Source of the DNA: Arthrobacter sp. YD4
GTDB taxonomy: Bacteria > Actinomycetota > Actinomycetes > Actinomycetales > Micrococcaceae
Direction of reading: 5' to 3'
Assembly: GCF_030410515.1 (NCBI RefSeq)
Contig: NZ_JAUHHD010000002.1
Coordinates: forward strand, 475,419-539,418
Length of the DNA: 64,000 nucleotides
Positions 49,852-61,268 of the stretch are shown piece after piece. Each line of letters opens with the position of its first letter. Positions within the stretch are counted from its first letter, which is position 1. A model generated the notes under the pieces. The model ran no database searches, was not told the DNA's origin, and saw only the letters and a program-made list of their open reading frames with translations. A program made the position numbers and the translations under genes.

Positions 49852-50853
49852 TCAGGCGCCCCAGCGCAGGGCCGCGGTGTGCACGGGTGCGTCCCAGAGG
49901 GCTGTCATCTCGTCGTCGAGCTTCAGAACGGTGATGGAGCAGCCCTGCATCTCGAGGGAGGTGATGTAGTTGCCCACCAGCGAGCGCTCCACGCTCACGC
50001 CCTGCTCCTCGAGCCGGTGCACCGCGCGGCGGTAGACGATGTAGAGCTCGCTTTGCGGGGTGCCGCCCATGCCGTTGACGAACAGGAGGACCTTGTCCCC
50101 GGACGCCAGGCCCAGGTCGCTGACCACCGGGTCCAGGAGGCGGTCGGTGATGCCGTCCGCGGGCTCCATGGGAATCTTCTGCCGGCCGGGTTCGCCGTGA
50201 ATGCCAATGCCGATCTCGATCTCGTTGTCCTCCAGCTCGAAGCTGGGGACACCCGCGTGCGGGACCGTGCAGGCGGTCAGCGCCACGCCCATGCTGCGCA
50301 CGTTCTGGTTGACCCTGTCCCCTATCGCGGCGACGGCATCCAGGTCATCGCCGCGTTCGGCCGCGGCGCCGGCGATCTTCTCGACTAGGACGGTGCCGCC
50401 CACGCCCCGCCGCCCGGCGGTGTAGAGCGAGTCCTGCACGGCGACGTCGTCGTTGACCAGCACGGTGCGGACCTCAACCCCCTCGGCCTGGGCGAGTTCG
50501 GCGGCGGTCTCGAAGTTCAGCACGTCGCCGGTGTAGTTCTTCACGATGTGGACGACGCCGGCCCCGGAGTTGGAGGCGAGGGTGGCAGGCAGGATCTGAT
50601 CCGGCGTGGGCGAGGTGAAGACGGCGCCGGGGACCGCGGCGTCCAGCATGCCCTTCCCGACGTAGCCGCCGTGCAGGGGTTCGTGGCCGCTGCCGCCGCC
50701 GGAGACGAGGCCCACTTTCCCGGCCATCGGGGCGTCCTTGCGGACGATGTATTTCGGGTCGGGGTGGACGGTGACGAGGTCCGCGTGGGCGAGCCCGAAG
50801 CCCTCCACTGATTCGTCGACCACGGCCTTGGGATCGTTGATGAGTTTCTTCAT
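49852..50853 (-). CDS. dhaK: Dihydroxyacetone kinase substrate-binding subunit DhaK
   Basis: 333 aa. Binds dihydroxyacetone covalently through His in GIGIHGEPG and gives DHA phosphate for glycolysis. N-terminal [29 protein letters not shown] is diagnostic, with [12 protein letters not shown]. First gene of the operon, ATG at 50853 with AGGAG. DHA may come from glycerol or from acid-sugar catabolism elsewhere in the genome. Confidence 0.95.
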   Translation of the reverse strand: MKKLINDPKAVVDESVEGFGLAHADLVTVHPDPKYIVRKDAPMAGKVGLVSGGGSGHEPLHGGYVGKGMLDAAVPGAVFTSPTPDQILPATLASNSGAGVVHIVKNYTGDVLNFETAAELAQAEGVEVRTVLVNDDVAVQDSLYTAGRRGVGGTVLVEKIAGAAAERGDDLDAVAAIGDRVNQNVRSMGVALTACTVPHAGVPSFELEDNEIEIGIGIHGEPGRQKIPMEPADGITDRLLDPVVSDLGLASGDKVLLFVNGMGGTPQSELYIVYRRAVHRLEEQGVSVERSLVGNYITSLEMQGCSITVLKLDDEMTALWDAPVHTAALRWGA

Positions 50854-51245
50854 GGCTGCGCTCCTGGATGGTGTCCTGGCTGCTTTGGTTGAACCCTACT
50901 ACCGGCGTCCGGCCCGCGGTAGGCTCCGGGGCCGGGCGGGACTGCGGAGGGGAATTCCGGCCACGCGTCCGGTCCCAGTCCCTCCTGCGGGGGCAGCCGC
51001 CGGCCGGGGCGCAAGCCGCCGCCGGCTTCACCGCCACCACCGGCACCGTCCGTTACTCCGCCGTCGTAGGCCGGAGCGTCGCACGGCGGCAGCGGAGGGG
51101 CGTCCACGGACATCTGGAACGCGGAAAAGTCAGGAAAGATCACGCGGTGTTGCACAGTCTGCCTCCGGACGACGGCGGCCCTTCCCCGCCGGGCCGGCAT
51201 CAGTTTATCCACCGAGTGGAGGTGGCGGAAGAGGCCGGGCGGCCC
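50854..51245. other. 392-bp stretch upstream of dhaK, no gene seen
   Basis: Near dhaK, on the minus strand, TAGGGT and CTACCG/CGGTAG arms (about 50899-50924) suggest a promoter and operator. The rest is GC-rich without an ORF of convincing codon use. Confidence 0.45.
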
Positions 51246-51755
51246 TTACAGGGCGCGGATCATCCGGGTGTTACCGAGGGTGTTGGGCTTGACCCGGGCA
51301 AGGTCCAGGAACTCGGCGACGCCCTCGTCGTGGGAGCGCAGCAGCTCGGAGTAGACCACCGGGTCCACCGCCGTCTGGTCCGCCATGACGGCGAAACCGT
51401 GGCGCTTGAAGAACTCCACCTCGAAGGTGAGGCAGAAGACCCGGGAGACGCCCAGCGCGCGGGCGTCGTCCAGCAGGTGCTCCACCAGCTGGTGGCCCAC
51501 GCCCTTGCCGCGCCACGCGTCGGAGGTGGCCAGGGTACGGACCTCGGCCAGATCCTCCCACATCACGTGCAGCGCGCCGCAGCCGATGACCTCGCCGTCG
51601 GGCGATTCGGCGATCCGGAACTCCTGCAGGCTCTCGTAGTAGGCGACCGTCTCCTTCGCCATCAGGATCCGCTGGTCCGCCAGGGGCGCCACGAGGGTCT
51701 TGATCGCGGCGACGTCATGGGTGCGGGCAGGGCGGATCCGGATGGGCTCAGTCAC
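51246..51755 (-). CDS. argA: ArgA-like amino-acid N-acetyltransferase (GNAT)
   Basis: 169 aa. Close in pattern to mycobacterial Rv2747, a stand-alone N-acetylglutamate synthase for arginine synthesis: RPARTHDVAAIKTLVAPLADQRILM, EVIGCGALHVMWEDLAEVRTLATSDAWRGKGVGHQLVEHLL (acetyl-CoA loop RGKGVG) and VFCLTFEVEFFKRHGF. Assignment to N-acetylglutamate synthase is by this likeness. GTG start is leaderless (TAGGAT 6 nt upstream). Confidence 0.85.
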   Translation of the reverse strand: MTEPIRIRPARTHDVAAIKTLVAPLADQRILMAKETVAYYESLQEFRIAESPDGEVIGCGALHVMWEDLAEVRTLATSDAWRGKGVGHQLVEHLLDDARALGVSRVFCLTFEVEFFKRHGFAVMADQTAVDPVVYSELLRSHDEGVAEFLDLARVKPNTLGNTRMIRAL

Positions 51756-51761
51756 AGCCCC

Positions 51762-51767
51762 ATCCTA
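51762..51767 (-). promoter_or_regulatory. -10 element, leaderless GTG start
   Basis: TAGGAT on the minus strand, 6 nt before the GTG at 51755. Confidence 0.45.
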
Positions 51768-51813
51768 CGGCTCCGCCCCGCCGCCCCCGTGCTTCTCCCG
51801 CCTCCCCGCCGGG

Positions 51814-53934
51814 CTAGACGCCCAGCTCCGCGGGCACCGCGATGTCCTCCTCCAGCAGATGCCGGGCGAGGAAGTGCTCGACGACGCCGTACCAGACCTT
51901 GGCGTGCTGCGGCTGCAGGATCCAGTGGTTTTCGTCCGGGAAGTAGAGGAACCGGTGGTCGGTGCGGCCATCCCCGTCCGCGGCGAGCTGGGACTTGGCG
52001 AGCAGCTCGTACCAGAGCCGCAGGCCCTCGCCGATCGGCACCCGATAGTCCTTGTCGCCGTGGATCACCAGCATGGGGGTGCGGATGTTCTCCACGAACA
52101 GGTGCGGGGAGTTAGCCGCGGCCATCTCCTCGGTCATTTCCTTCAGCCAGTACTGGGCCGCGTCGGTGGTGGGGCCGAACTGGTCCAGTGCCCAGAGGCT
52201 GGCGTGGGTGACGATCGCCTTGAACCGGTCCGTCTGGCCCGCCACCCAGTTGGCCATGTAGCCGCCAAAGGAGCCGCCCATCGCCGCGGTGCGGGTCTGG
52301 TCGATGTCCGGCCGGTCCACGACCGCGTCGGTGATGGCCATCAGGTCCGTGAAGGGGGCCTTGCCCCACTCGCCCCAGCCGCTCTGGATGTGGTCCTGGC
52401 CGTAGCCGGTGGACAGGGCCGGGTCCGGGAGCAGGACGGCATAGCCCCGGGCCACCAGCAGCCACGGGTTCCAGCGCCAGGTCCAGGCGTTCCAGGAGCC
52501 CAGCGGGCCGCCGTGGATCCAGAGCAACAGCGGAGCAGGGCTCTCCGCCGAGGCGTCGTCGGGCAGGGCCAGGTAGGCGGGGACCCGCCGGCCATCCGCG
52601 GCGGTGGTTTCCACCCGCTCCAGCCGGCCCGGGTGCGCAGGGCGCCCGGCGGGGGCGGGCAGCCGGGTGACGTCGCCTGAGGCGAGGTCGATCCGGACCG
52701 CCTCGGCGGGGAATTCGTAGGAGCTGCGGAGCGCGTAGGCATGCTGCCCGTCCGGTGAGACGACGACGTCGGTGTAGGCCGCGGCGTCGTCGGTCAGCCG
52801 GCGCGGTGAAGCGGACGGGGCGCCGGTGCCGGAGTCCGCCACGTCCACCCGGAACACCGGGGTGGCCCCGTCCTCGTCCGCGGTGACCAGCAGGGCCGAT
52901 CCGTCCGGCAACCAGGCGGCCGGGCGCGGCCAACGGTCCCAGCCTTCCGCCAGCGGGCTGAGCCTCGCGTCGGGTCCGGTGAGGTCCAGCAGGTGCAGCC
53001 GGACCTGCGGCGCTTGTTCCGGGGTGGTGTCGGTTTCGCTGAGCACGGCCAGGGTGCTCCCGTCCGGGCTGACGGGGCCGGGGAAGTAGCTCATGCCCGG
53101 CTCATCCAGCAGGACGCGGGTGGTGCCGGTGGCGACGTCCACGGCCACCAGGACGATCCGGGAGTCGGCGTTGGCCAGCGGCCGGGTGAAGCTGCTGTAG
53201 ATGGTCTTCCCGTCCGGGCTGACCGACATATCGGCCTCCCGGAGCCCGCTGCCCGCCTCCGGGGTGAGGTTGCGCAGGGTGGCGGGGGTGGCGGCGTCGA
53301 CCGTTCCCGGGGTGCCGTTCTCCGGTTCCGTGCCGGGTTCGACGGCGAAGATCCGCGGCTGGCCGGGACCGAGGTCGGCATCCCAGTACCGCACCGGATA
53401 GCCGGTGTGCAGGATGGCGGCTACCTTCTTGTCCTTGCGGGCCTTCCGGCGCTCCTCGTCATCGGTTTCGTCCATGGAACCGGCCAGCACCGGGGCGGTG
53501 ACGAACACGGCGTCGGCGTCCCGGGCGGCCAGCACGCCGCTGACCCCGCCGGCGCGGGAGAGAGCCAGGCGCGCTTCTCCGCCGTCGGCCGGCAGCGCCC
53601 AGAGGGCCTTAACGGCGTCGGCGTCGGGGTTCTCCGGGTCGGGTCGCTCGGAGGTGAAGTAGAGGGTGCCGTCGGCGGCGAACGCGGCTCCGGCCTCGCC
53701 CTTGGCGCTGCGGGTCAGCCGACGGGCCGGGCGCGTCCCGGCCGGGTCGATCTCCCAGAGCGCGGTGCGGTAGTCGGTGCCCTTGTCGTTCAGGGTGGCG
53801 ACGGCGGTGACCAGGCGCCGGCCGTCCGGGCTCATGGCGAGGCCGCTGAGGCGCGGGATGGCCAGGTAGTGGTCCAGGTCGTGGAAGGGTGTCTGTGGGA
53901 ACCCGCCGGTCGAAGGCGTTTCGGTTGAAGGCAT
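51814..53934 (-). CDS. S9-family prolyl oligopeptidase-like serine peptidase
   Basis: 706 aa. N-terminal beta-propeller (about 30-420, WD/Kelch-like repeats rich in SPDG: MSPDGRRLV, VSPDGKTIYS, SPDGSTLAV, SPDGQHAY) and a C-terminal alpha/beta hydrolase with nucleophile GGSFGGYMANW, Asp in GDKDYRVP and His in DENHWI. No signal peptide, so cytosolic acylaminoacyl-peptidase or dipeptidyl-peptidase activity is likely. ATG at 53934, with TTGAAT 6 nt upstream; in-phase GTG at 53949 is an alternative. Confidence 0.92.
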   Translation of the reverse strand: MPSTETPSTGGFPQTPFHDLDHYLAIPRLSGLAMSPDGRRLVTAVATLNDKGTDYRTALWEIDPAGTRPARRLTRSAKGEAGAAFAADGTLYFTSERPDPENPDADAVKALWALPADGGEARLALSRAGGVSGVLAARDADAVFVTAPVLAGSMDETDDEERRKARKDKKVAAILHTGYPVRYWDADLGPGQPRIFAVEPGTEPENGTPGTVDAATPATLRNLTPEAGSGLREADMSVSPDGKTIYSSFTRPLANADSRIVLVAVDVATGTTRVLLDEPGMSYFPGPVSPDGSTLAVLSETDTTPEQAPQVRLHLLDLTGPDARLSPLAEGWDRWPRPAAWLPDGSALLVTADEDGATPVFRVDVADSGTGAPSASPRRLTDDAAAYTDVVVSPDGQHAYALRSSYEFPAEAVRIDLASGDVTRLPAPAGRPAHPGRLERVETTAADGRRVPAYLALPDDASAESPAPLLLWIHGGPLGSWNAWTWRWNPWLLVARGYAVLLPDPALSTGYGQDHIQSGWGEWGKAPFTDLMAITDAVVDRPDIDQTRTAAMGGSFGGYMANWVAGQTDRFKAIVTHASLWALDQFGPTTDAAQYWLKEMTEEMAAANSPHLFVENIRTPMLVIHGDKDYRVPIGEGLRLWYELLAKSQLAADGDGRTDHRFLYFPDENHWILQPQHAKVWYGVVEHFLARHLLEEDIAVPAELGV

Positions 53935-54046
53935 GGTCCGATTCAACACCCGATGTGCCCCCGATCACACCGGGTTCACTAAGAGTGAAACAATGCTTTC
54001 AAGATTCCGGTATGTAGGCCCGCAGCCAATTCCCAGCGCCGGTTGG

Positions 54047-54052
54047 CAGAAT
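54047..54052 (+). promoter_or_regulatory. -10 element of the Rieske gene
   Basis: CAGAAT 6 nt before the ATG at 54059; first base differs from TAnnnT. Confidence 0.35.
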
Positions 54053-54058
54053 GGGGCC

Positions 54059-54505
54059 ATGAATCCTGAACAGATGCTCCCCCGACGTTCCCTGCTGCTT
54101 GGCGCCGGAGCGGCCGGCGGCACCGCCCTGACGCTCTCCGCCTGCTCCGGGCCGGACTCCGACGCGGCCGCCACCAGCGACGCCGCGGCGTCTTCCGTCC
54201 CCGCGGGCACCCCCGTGCAGGTGGGGAAGGTCAGCGGGGTCAAGGTGGGCGGGACCGCCACCGGCAAGGTCAACGGCAAGGCCGTGGTGATCTTCCGCCC
54301 GGACGAGAAGACCGTCCTGGCCTACGACGCGGCCTGCACCCACGCGGGCTGCCCGGTGGCCCCGGCCGGCGGCGACTTCGAATGCCCCTGCCACGGCTCC
54401 TCCTTCAAGGGCAGCGACGGCAGCGTCATCCAGGGCCCGGCCCGCGCGCCGCTGGCCAAGCTGAAGGCCGCGATCGACGGCGAATGGATCACCGTCACCG
54501 CCTGA
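54059..54505 (+). CDS. Rieske [2Fe-2S] lipoprotein, Tat-type signal
   Basis: 148 aa. N-terminus MNPEQMLPRRSLLLGAGAAG with twin Arg 9-10 and lipobox LSAC (Cys29): exported folded by Tat and lipid-anchored outside. Rieske ligands Cys93/His95 (ACTHAGC) and Cys109/His112 (CPCHGSSF), with Cys98 and Cys111 for the disulfide. Function beyond electron transfer is unknown; it is not the cytochrome bc subunit (too short, no long N-terminal span). Single gene; strong terminator after. Confidence 0.9.
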   Translation: MNPEQMLPRRSLLLGAGAAGGTALTLSACSGPDSDAAATSDAAASSVPAGTPVQVGKVSGVKVGGTATGKVNGKAVVIFRPDEKTVLAYDAACTHAGCPVAPAGGDFECPCHGSSFKGSDGSVIQGPARAPLAKLKAAIDGEWITVTA

Positions 54506-54557
54506 TGACCCGTCGCGGCCCTGGGCGCGGGCCTCAACGCTTTAAGGCTTAACGACG

Positions 54558-54598
54558 ACGGCCCCGGCCGCTCCCGCGAGGGAAGCGGCCGGGGCCGT
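54558..54598. terminator. Bidirectional terminator-type hairpin
   Basis: ACGGCCCCGGCCGCT (54558-54572) and AGCGGCCGGGGCCGT (54584-54598), a 15-bp perfect stem, between convergent Rieske gene and clpC. No T-run. Confidence 0.75.
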
Positions 54599-54632
54599 TG
54601 CGTCTGGTGCCGTGCGGAGCAGCGAACCTGCC

Positions 54633-57125
<2,493 letters not shown>

Positions 57126-57473
57126 TTCGCCACACTCCTAGCTACGACGTACTTTGATGCTACGTGGCGGTCTTCGTAATTTGTGGCTTGTTCGCCACAG
57201 GGGAAACCGGGGCGGTTGCGGGGACCCGGGCGGCGTGCACGGCCCGTGTATGCGCTCCTACCCGGTTACCTCCGCCGCGCCAGGCCGGGTGGTCCCCGGA
57301 AACGGCCCAAACACTGCCCGGCCGGGCTTCGGCGTCGGCACGCCGGGCCAGCCTCCGGACGGTAACCGGGGAGGAACGTACGGACCCCGGACGCAGCGAA
57401 GCCCCCACCGGATGGCGGGGGCTTCGCTGTAGGCAATTCGTTCCGGCCCTAGGGGCCGGAAACGGCGCCAATC
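57126..57473. other. 348-bp clpC/lsr2 intergenic region
   Basis: Near clpC a minus-strand -10 TAGCAT (about 57157-57162) and the TGTGGC-N6-GCCACA repeat; the rest is GC-rich with no gene. The right end holds the hairpin at 57394-57429. Confidence 0.5.
57394..57429 (-). terminator. Terminator-like hairpin after lsr2
   Basis: CAGCGAAGCCCCC (57394-57406) and GGGGGCTTCGCTG (57417-57429), a 13-bp perfect stem, 45 nt past the lsr2 stop on the minus strand. No T-run. Confidence 0.65.
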
Positions 57474-57800
57474 TTAGGAATTGGCCTTTTGGTAGGCTTC
57501 CTGAATTTCGGCCTGGATTCGGCCGCGGCTGTTGACCGCGTAGCCATTGTCACGGGCCCACTGGCGAATCTGGGCCGAATCCTGATTTCGGCCGCTGGCG
57601 GCCTTCGTGCGGGTGGGCCGGCCGGCGGACGTTTTGCGGGCCTGGCCCACATAACGTTCGAGCGACGAGCGCAGTTCTGAAGCATTGTTGGCCGACAGGT
57701 CAATTTCGTAACTGACGCCGTCCAGCCCAAACCGGACGGTTTCGTCCGCGGATCCCCCATCCAGATCATCCACGAGGATGATTTCAACTTTCTGTGCCAT
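57474..57800 (-). CDS. lsr2: Lsr2-family nucleoid-associated protein
   Basis: 108 aa xenogeneic silencer that bridges A/T-rich DNA. N-terminal dimer domain (QKVEIILVDDLDGGSADETVRFGLDGVSYEIDLSANNASELRSSL), Lys/Arg-rich linker, and C-terminal DNA-binding helix pair with RGR AT-hook-like motif (WARDNGYAVNSRGRIQAEIQEAYQKA). The promoter region is A/T-rich, unlike its surroundings, which would allow autoregulation. AAGGAGGAG upstream of the ATG. Confidence 0.95.
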   Translation of the reverse strand: MAQKVEIILVDDLDGGSADETVRFGLDGVSYEIDLSANNASELRSSLERYVGQARKTSAGRPTRTKAASGRNQDSAQIRQWARDNGYAVNSRGRIQAEIQEAYQKANS

Positions 57801-57855
57801 AAAGACTCTCTTTTCGAAGGAGGAGCATTTAGAAAAGCAGGATGTAACTGTAAAA

Positions 57856-57885
57856 AGTATCCATCGCTTTATGGCACCGAGTCAA
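57856..57885 (-). promoter_or_regulatory. Promoter of lsr2
   Basis: On the minus strand TTGACT (57880-57885), 18-bp spacer, GATACT (57856-57861). Leader about 50 nt. Confidence 0.5.
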
Positions 57886-57895
57886 AGCGAAAACT

Positions 57896-57915
57896 ACGCT
57901 GTGGGAAAACAGCGT
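57896..57915 (-). terminator. Terminator of the lysS operon
   Basis: ACGCTGT/ACAGCGT 7-bp perfect stem with a 6-nt loop, followed on the minus strand by AGTTTTCG. It lies 15 nt past the small-protein stop and just above the lsr2 -35. Confidence 0.6.
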
Positions 57916-57929
57916 CGGCTAATGACTTT

Positions 57930-58124
57930 CTAGGGCTGTTCCGGGGAATGCCCCTGATCCGGCGCGGAATTCGCGGCCGGGGCGTTTACTGCTGCGTCGG
58001 CTTCCGCCTGGGCGCGGGCCTCGGCCTGGCGTTCGGATTTATCGGCGTTGAATATTGCCTTCATTACGAACCAGAAAATGAGGCCCACCACCACGGAGGG
58101 CAGCAGCACGGCAATGTAATCCAT
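57930..58124 (-). CDS. Small membrane protein, unknown, after lysS
   Basis: 64 aa: one span (IAVLLPSVVVGLIFWFVMKAIF, about 4-25) then a charged KSERQAEARAQAEADA helix and a Pro-rich end; a typical single-pass actinobacterial protein. It starts 2 nt after lysS stops, so is coupled to it. Function unknown. Confidence 0.75.
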   Translation of the reverse strand: MDYIAVLLPSVVVGLIFWFVMKAIFNADKSERQAEARAQAEADAAVNAPAANSAPDQGHSPEQP

Positions 58125-58126
58125 GA

Positions 58127-59656
58127 TCAGTTGCCTTCGGGCTTGAGCAGCGGGAACAGGATGGTCTCGCGGATGCCCGCACCGGTGAACAGCATCACCA
58201 GCCGGTCGATGCCGAGGCCGATGCCGCCCATCGGCGGGGCGCCGTATTCGAGGGCGCGGAGGAAGTCCTCGTCCAGCTGCATGGCCTCGACGTCGCCGGC
58301 GGCGGAGCGCAGCGACTGTTCGGTGAGGCGTTCGCGCTGGATGACGGGGTCGATCAGCTCGGAGAACGCGGTGCCGCGCTCCATGCCGCCGATGATCAGG
58401 TCCCAGGCCTCGATCAGGCGGCCGTCCTCACGGTGCTGGCGGGCCAGCGGCTGCGCGGACGGCGGGTAGTCGTACACGAAGGTCGGGTTCAGCAGGGTGG
58501 GCTCGACCAGTTCGCCGAAAAGTTCGACGACGAGCTTCTCCGCGTCCCAGGCGGCGTCCACCTTGACCTCGTGCTTTTCCGCGAGGGCCAGCAGCTCGGC
58601 GGCGGGGGTGTCCGGGGTGATCTCCTGGCCGACGAAGTCGGAGAGGCCCGGGTAGACGGCCATCCAGGCCCAGTCGCCGTCGAGGTTGATCTCGCCGGCC
58701 TCGGTCTGCAGCACCCGGCCCACGCCAGCGGCGTCCGCGGCGTCGAGGATGATCTCCTTGATCCGGTCCGCCATGACGAACTGGTCGGCCCAGGCCTCGT
58801 AGCTCTCCAGGGTGGTGAATTCGGGGCTGTGCGTGGAGTCGACGCCCTCGTTCCGGAAGACGCGGCCCATGTCGTAGACCCGGTCGATGCCGCCGACGAC
58901 CGTGCGCTTGAGGTAGAGCTCGGTGGCGATGCGCAGGGTCATCTTCTGGTCGAACGCGTTCATGTGCGTCTCGAACGGGCGGGCGGTGGCGCCGCCGTGG
59001 ACTAGCTGCAGCATGGGGGTCTCCACCTCCACGTAGCCCTGGCGGTGCAGGGTCTCGCGGATGGAGCGGGTGATTGCGGCGCGGGTGTAGACCATCTCGC
59101 GGGCCTCGTCGCGGACGATCAGGTCCACGTAGCGCTGGCGGACGCGGGTTTCCTCGTTCAGTTCAGCGTGCAGCACGGGCAGCGGGCGCAGGGCCTTGGA
59201 CGCCATGGACCAGGACTCGGCCATGACGGAGAGCTCGCCGCGGCGGGAGGAGATGACCTCACCCTTGATGAAGACGTGATCGCCGAGGTCCACGAGGGAC
59301 TTCCAGTCGGCGAGCGCCTCCTCACCGACGTTGGCCAGGCTGAGCATGACCTGGAGGCGGACCGCCTTGCCGTCGAGGCCGCCCTCCTGCAGGGTGGCGA
59401 AGCAGAGCTTGCCGGTGTTGCGGATGAAGACGATGCGGCCGGTGACACCGACGACGTCGCCGGTGGTCTCGTCGGCGACGAGGTGGGCGTACTTCTCCCG
59501 GATATCCGTCAGCGAGTGGGTCCGCTCGACGCCCACGGGGTAGGCCTCGATCCCGCGCTCGATCAGCTTCGCGCGCTTTTCCATCCGGACCAGGGTCTGT
59601 TCGCTGGCCTCGGAGTGCTCGGGCGTGTTCGGGGCAGGGGTGTTTTGGGAAGTCAC
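58127..59656 (-). CDS. lysS: Lysyl-tRNA synthetase, class II
   Basis: 509 aa enzyme that charges tRNA-Lys (a tRNA-Lys gene lies at 26 kb). OB-fold anticodon domain (VVGVTGRIVFIRNTGKLCFATLQEGG), class II motif 2 (DRVYDMGRVFRNEGVDSTHSPEFTTLESYEAW) and motif 3 (PMGGIGLGIDRLVMLFTG). The ORF extends 18 codons further; I chose GTG at 59656, the first plausible start after TAAACT (59665-59670). Operon with the downstream small membrane protein. Confidence 0.96.
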   Translation of the reverse strand: MTSQNTPAPNTPEHSEASEQTLVRMEKRAKLIERGIEAYPVGVERTHSLTDIREKYAHLVADETTGDVVGVTGRIVFIRNTGKLCFATLQEGGLDGKAVRLQVMLSLANVGEEALADWKSLVDLGDHVFIKGEVISSRRGELSVMAESWSMASKALRPLPVLHAELNEETRVRQRYVDLIVRDEAREMVYTRAAITRSIRETLHRQGYVEVETPMLQLVHGGATARPFETHMNAFDQKMTLRIATELYLKRTVVGGIDRVYDMGRVFRNEGVDSTHSPEFTTLESYEAWADQFVMADRIKEIILDAADAAGVGRVLQTEAGEINLDGDWAWMAVYPGLSDFVGQEITPDTPAAELLALAEKHEVKVDAAWDAEKLVVELFGELVEPTLLNPTFVYDYPPSAQPLARQHREDGRLIEAWDLIIGGMERGTAFSELIDPVIQRERLTEQSLRSAAGDVEAMQLDEDFLRALEYGAPPMGGIGLGIDRLVMLFTGAGIRETILFPLLKPEGN

Positions 59657-59710
59657 AATCCCTAAGTTTACCGGGGATTCCTGAGCGCCCGGGATCGGGG
59701 GCGGTGGCAC

Positions 59711-59716
59711 TAGAAT
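59711..59716 (+). promoter_or_regulatory. -10 of tdk
   Basis: TAGAAT at 59711-59716, about 30 nt before the TTG start; -35 not clear. Confidence 0.4.
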
Positions 59717-59745
59717 CGGGGGCGACCGCTCCTGAAAGGACCCCC

Positions 59746-60369
59746 TTGGCCAAGCTCTACTTCCGCTACGGCGCGATGAACTCCGGCAAGTCCACGGGCC
59801 TGCTGCAGGCGGCCTTCAACTACGAGGAACGCGGCCAGCGGGTGCTGCTGGCCAAGCCGGACATCGACACCAAGGGCGACACCGCCGTCGTCTCCCGCCT
59901 GGGCATGACCCGCGACGTCGATTTCCTGATCCCGGCGGGCGCATCCGCGCGGGAACTGTTCTCCGCCCTGGCGCACGGGGATGATCCGGACGCGCTGCTG
60001 CAGCACGTGGACACCCCGCCGGTGGCCTGCCTGCTGGTGGATGAGGCGCAGTTCCTGACGCCGGAGCAGGTGGATGACCTGTTCCGGATCGCCGTCCTGG
60101 ACAACGTCCCGGTGCTGGCCTACGGCATCCGCACGGACTTCCGTACGCGCGCCTTCCCGGGGTCGCTCCGTCTGCTGGAGATCGCGCACACCCTGGAGGA
60201 GCTGAAGACGATCTGCCGCTGCGGCCGCAAGGCGATCTTCAACACCCGCCGGATCGGCGACCGGGTGGTGTTCGACGGCGAACAGGTCGCCATCGACGGC
60301 CAGGACGCCTGGTACGAATCCCTCTGCGGCTCCTGCTATCTCGAGGTATCCGGCGGCCGGCTGGGCTAG
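59746..60369 (+). CDS. tdk: Thymidine kinase
   Basis: 207 aa type II thymidine kinase: P-loop YGAMNSGKST, DEAQFL Walker B-like segment, lasso YGIRTDFRTRAFPGS, and two zinc pairs (CRCGRKA and CGSC). TTG at 59746 has GAAAGGA 6 nt upstream; the ORF's earlier in-phase start precedes that site. The stop TAG (60367-60369) is also the first three bases of the next gene's -10. Confidence 0.93.
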   Translation: MAKLYFRYGAMNSGKSTGLLQAAFNYEERGQRVLLAKPDIDTKGDTAVVSRLGMTRDVDFLIPAGASARELFSALAHGDDPDALLQHVDTPPVACLLVDEAQFLTPEQVDDLFRIAVLDNVPVLAYGIRTDFRTRAFPGSLRLLEIAHTLEELKTICRCGRKAIFNTRRIGDRVVFDGEQVAIDGQDAWYESLCGSCYLEVSGGRLG

Positions 60370-60372
60370 GCT
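60367..60372 (+). promoter_or_regulatory. -10 of the hydrolase gene, overlapping the tdk stop
   Basis: TAGGCT 6 nt before the ATG at 60379; its first three bases are the tdk stop codon. Confidence 0.4.
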
Positions 60373-60378
60373 CAAGCC

Positions 60379-61212
60379 ATGACGCGCGAGAACATCCACA
60401 CCCCCGACGGCGGAACCCTCGAGTTGTTCAGCACGGGGGCGGAACTGTCCGCGGCCGGCTCCGGCGTCGTCGTCGTGTCCGCCTCGATGGTGACCGCCGC
60501 CGACTACACCAAGTTTGCGCAGAAGCTCAGCGCCTCCCTCGGCCGGCCGGTCCACACCTTTAACCGCCGCGGCCGTGGCGGCTCCTCCCCGCAGCCGGAA
60601 GACTACACGCTGGACGTGGACATCCACGACCTCGACGCCGTGATGAAGCACACCAACAGCACGGACGTGTTCGGTCACAGCTTCGGCGGCGCCGTCGCCC
60701 TGCACGCCGCCCGCACCCTGCCGGTGGAGCGGCTGGCGGTCTACGACCCTGCCGTCTCGGTCAACCACAGCGTCACCGCCGACTGGATCCCCGAGTATGA
60801 GCGCCTCACCGCCGCCGGCGACGACGACCGGGCCCTGGCCGTGCTGGTCCGCGGGCTGGAAACCGGCAGCGCCGTTTCCCGGATGCCGCTGTCCATGCTG
60901 ACCCTGGCCAATAAGCTGACCGCCGGGACCCCCGTGGGCAAGCAACTGCGGGAGCTGATGAAGACCGGCGTCCGCGAGATCAAGGCGATCATCGCCGCCG
61001 ACATGCCCGCCGAACCGTTCCTGGCACTGCCGCTGGAGACACTGATCGTGGTGGGCGAGAAGAGCCCGGCGTACTTCGGCGTGGCCTGCGCCCAGATCCA
61101 CGACGTGCTGTCCGGTTCGAGCTACACAATCCTGCCGGGCATGGGCCACGACGGCGTGAACAAGGCCCCGGAGAAGCTCATCACCGAGCTGAGCGCCTTC
61201 TTCGCCGGCTGA
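60379..61212 (+). CDS. Alpha/beta-fold hydrolase
   Basis: 277 aa soluble hydrolase. Nucleophile elbow VFGHSFGGAVAL, oxyanion region FNRRGRGGSSPQPEDYTLDVDIHDLDAVM, and the C-terminal His in GMGHDGVNKAPEKL; an acid residue is likely near LPLETLIVVGEKSP. Substrate unknown. Leaderless start likely. Confidence 0.85.
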   Translation: MTRENIHTPDGGTLELFSTGAELSAAGSGVVVVSASMVTAADYTKFAQKLSASLGRPVHTFNRRGRGGSSPQPEDYTLDVDIHDLDAVMKHTNSTDVFGHSFGGAVALHAARTLPVERLAVYDPAVSVNHSVTADWIPEYERLTAAGDDDRALAVLVRGLETGSAVSRMPLSMLTLANKLTAGTPVGKQLRELMKTGVREIKAIIAADMPAEPFLALPLETLIVVGEKSPAYFGVACAQIHDVLSGSSYTILPGMGHDGVNKAPEKLITELSAFFAG

Positions 61213-61268
61213 CGCCGCTCCCCCGCGGCGGCGCCAGCCAGTGTCCCGATTCTCAGTGGCCGGTTCTC

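Noticed and set aside
50850..51212. 120-aa minus-strand ORF upstream of dhaK
   Set aside because: Pro/Gly-rich, no ribosome site, overlaps the dhaK promoter and ribosome-binding region; looks like GC-driven chance.
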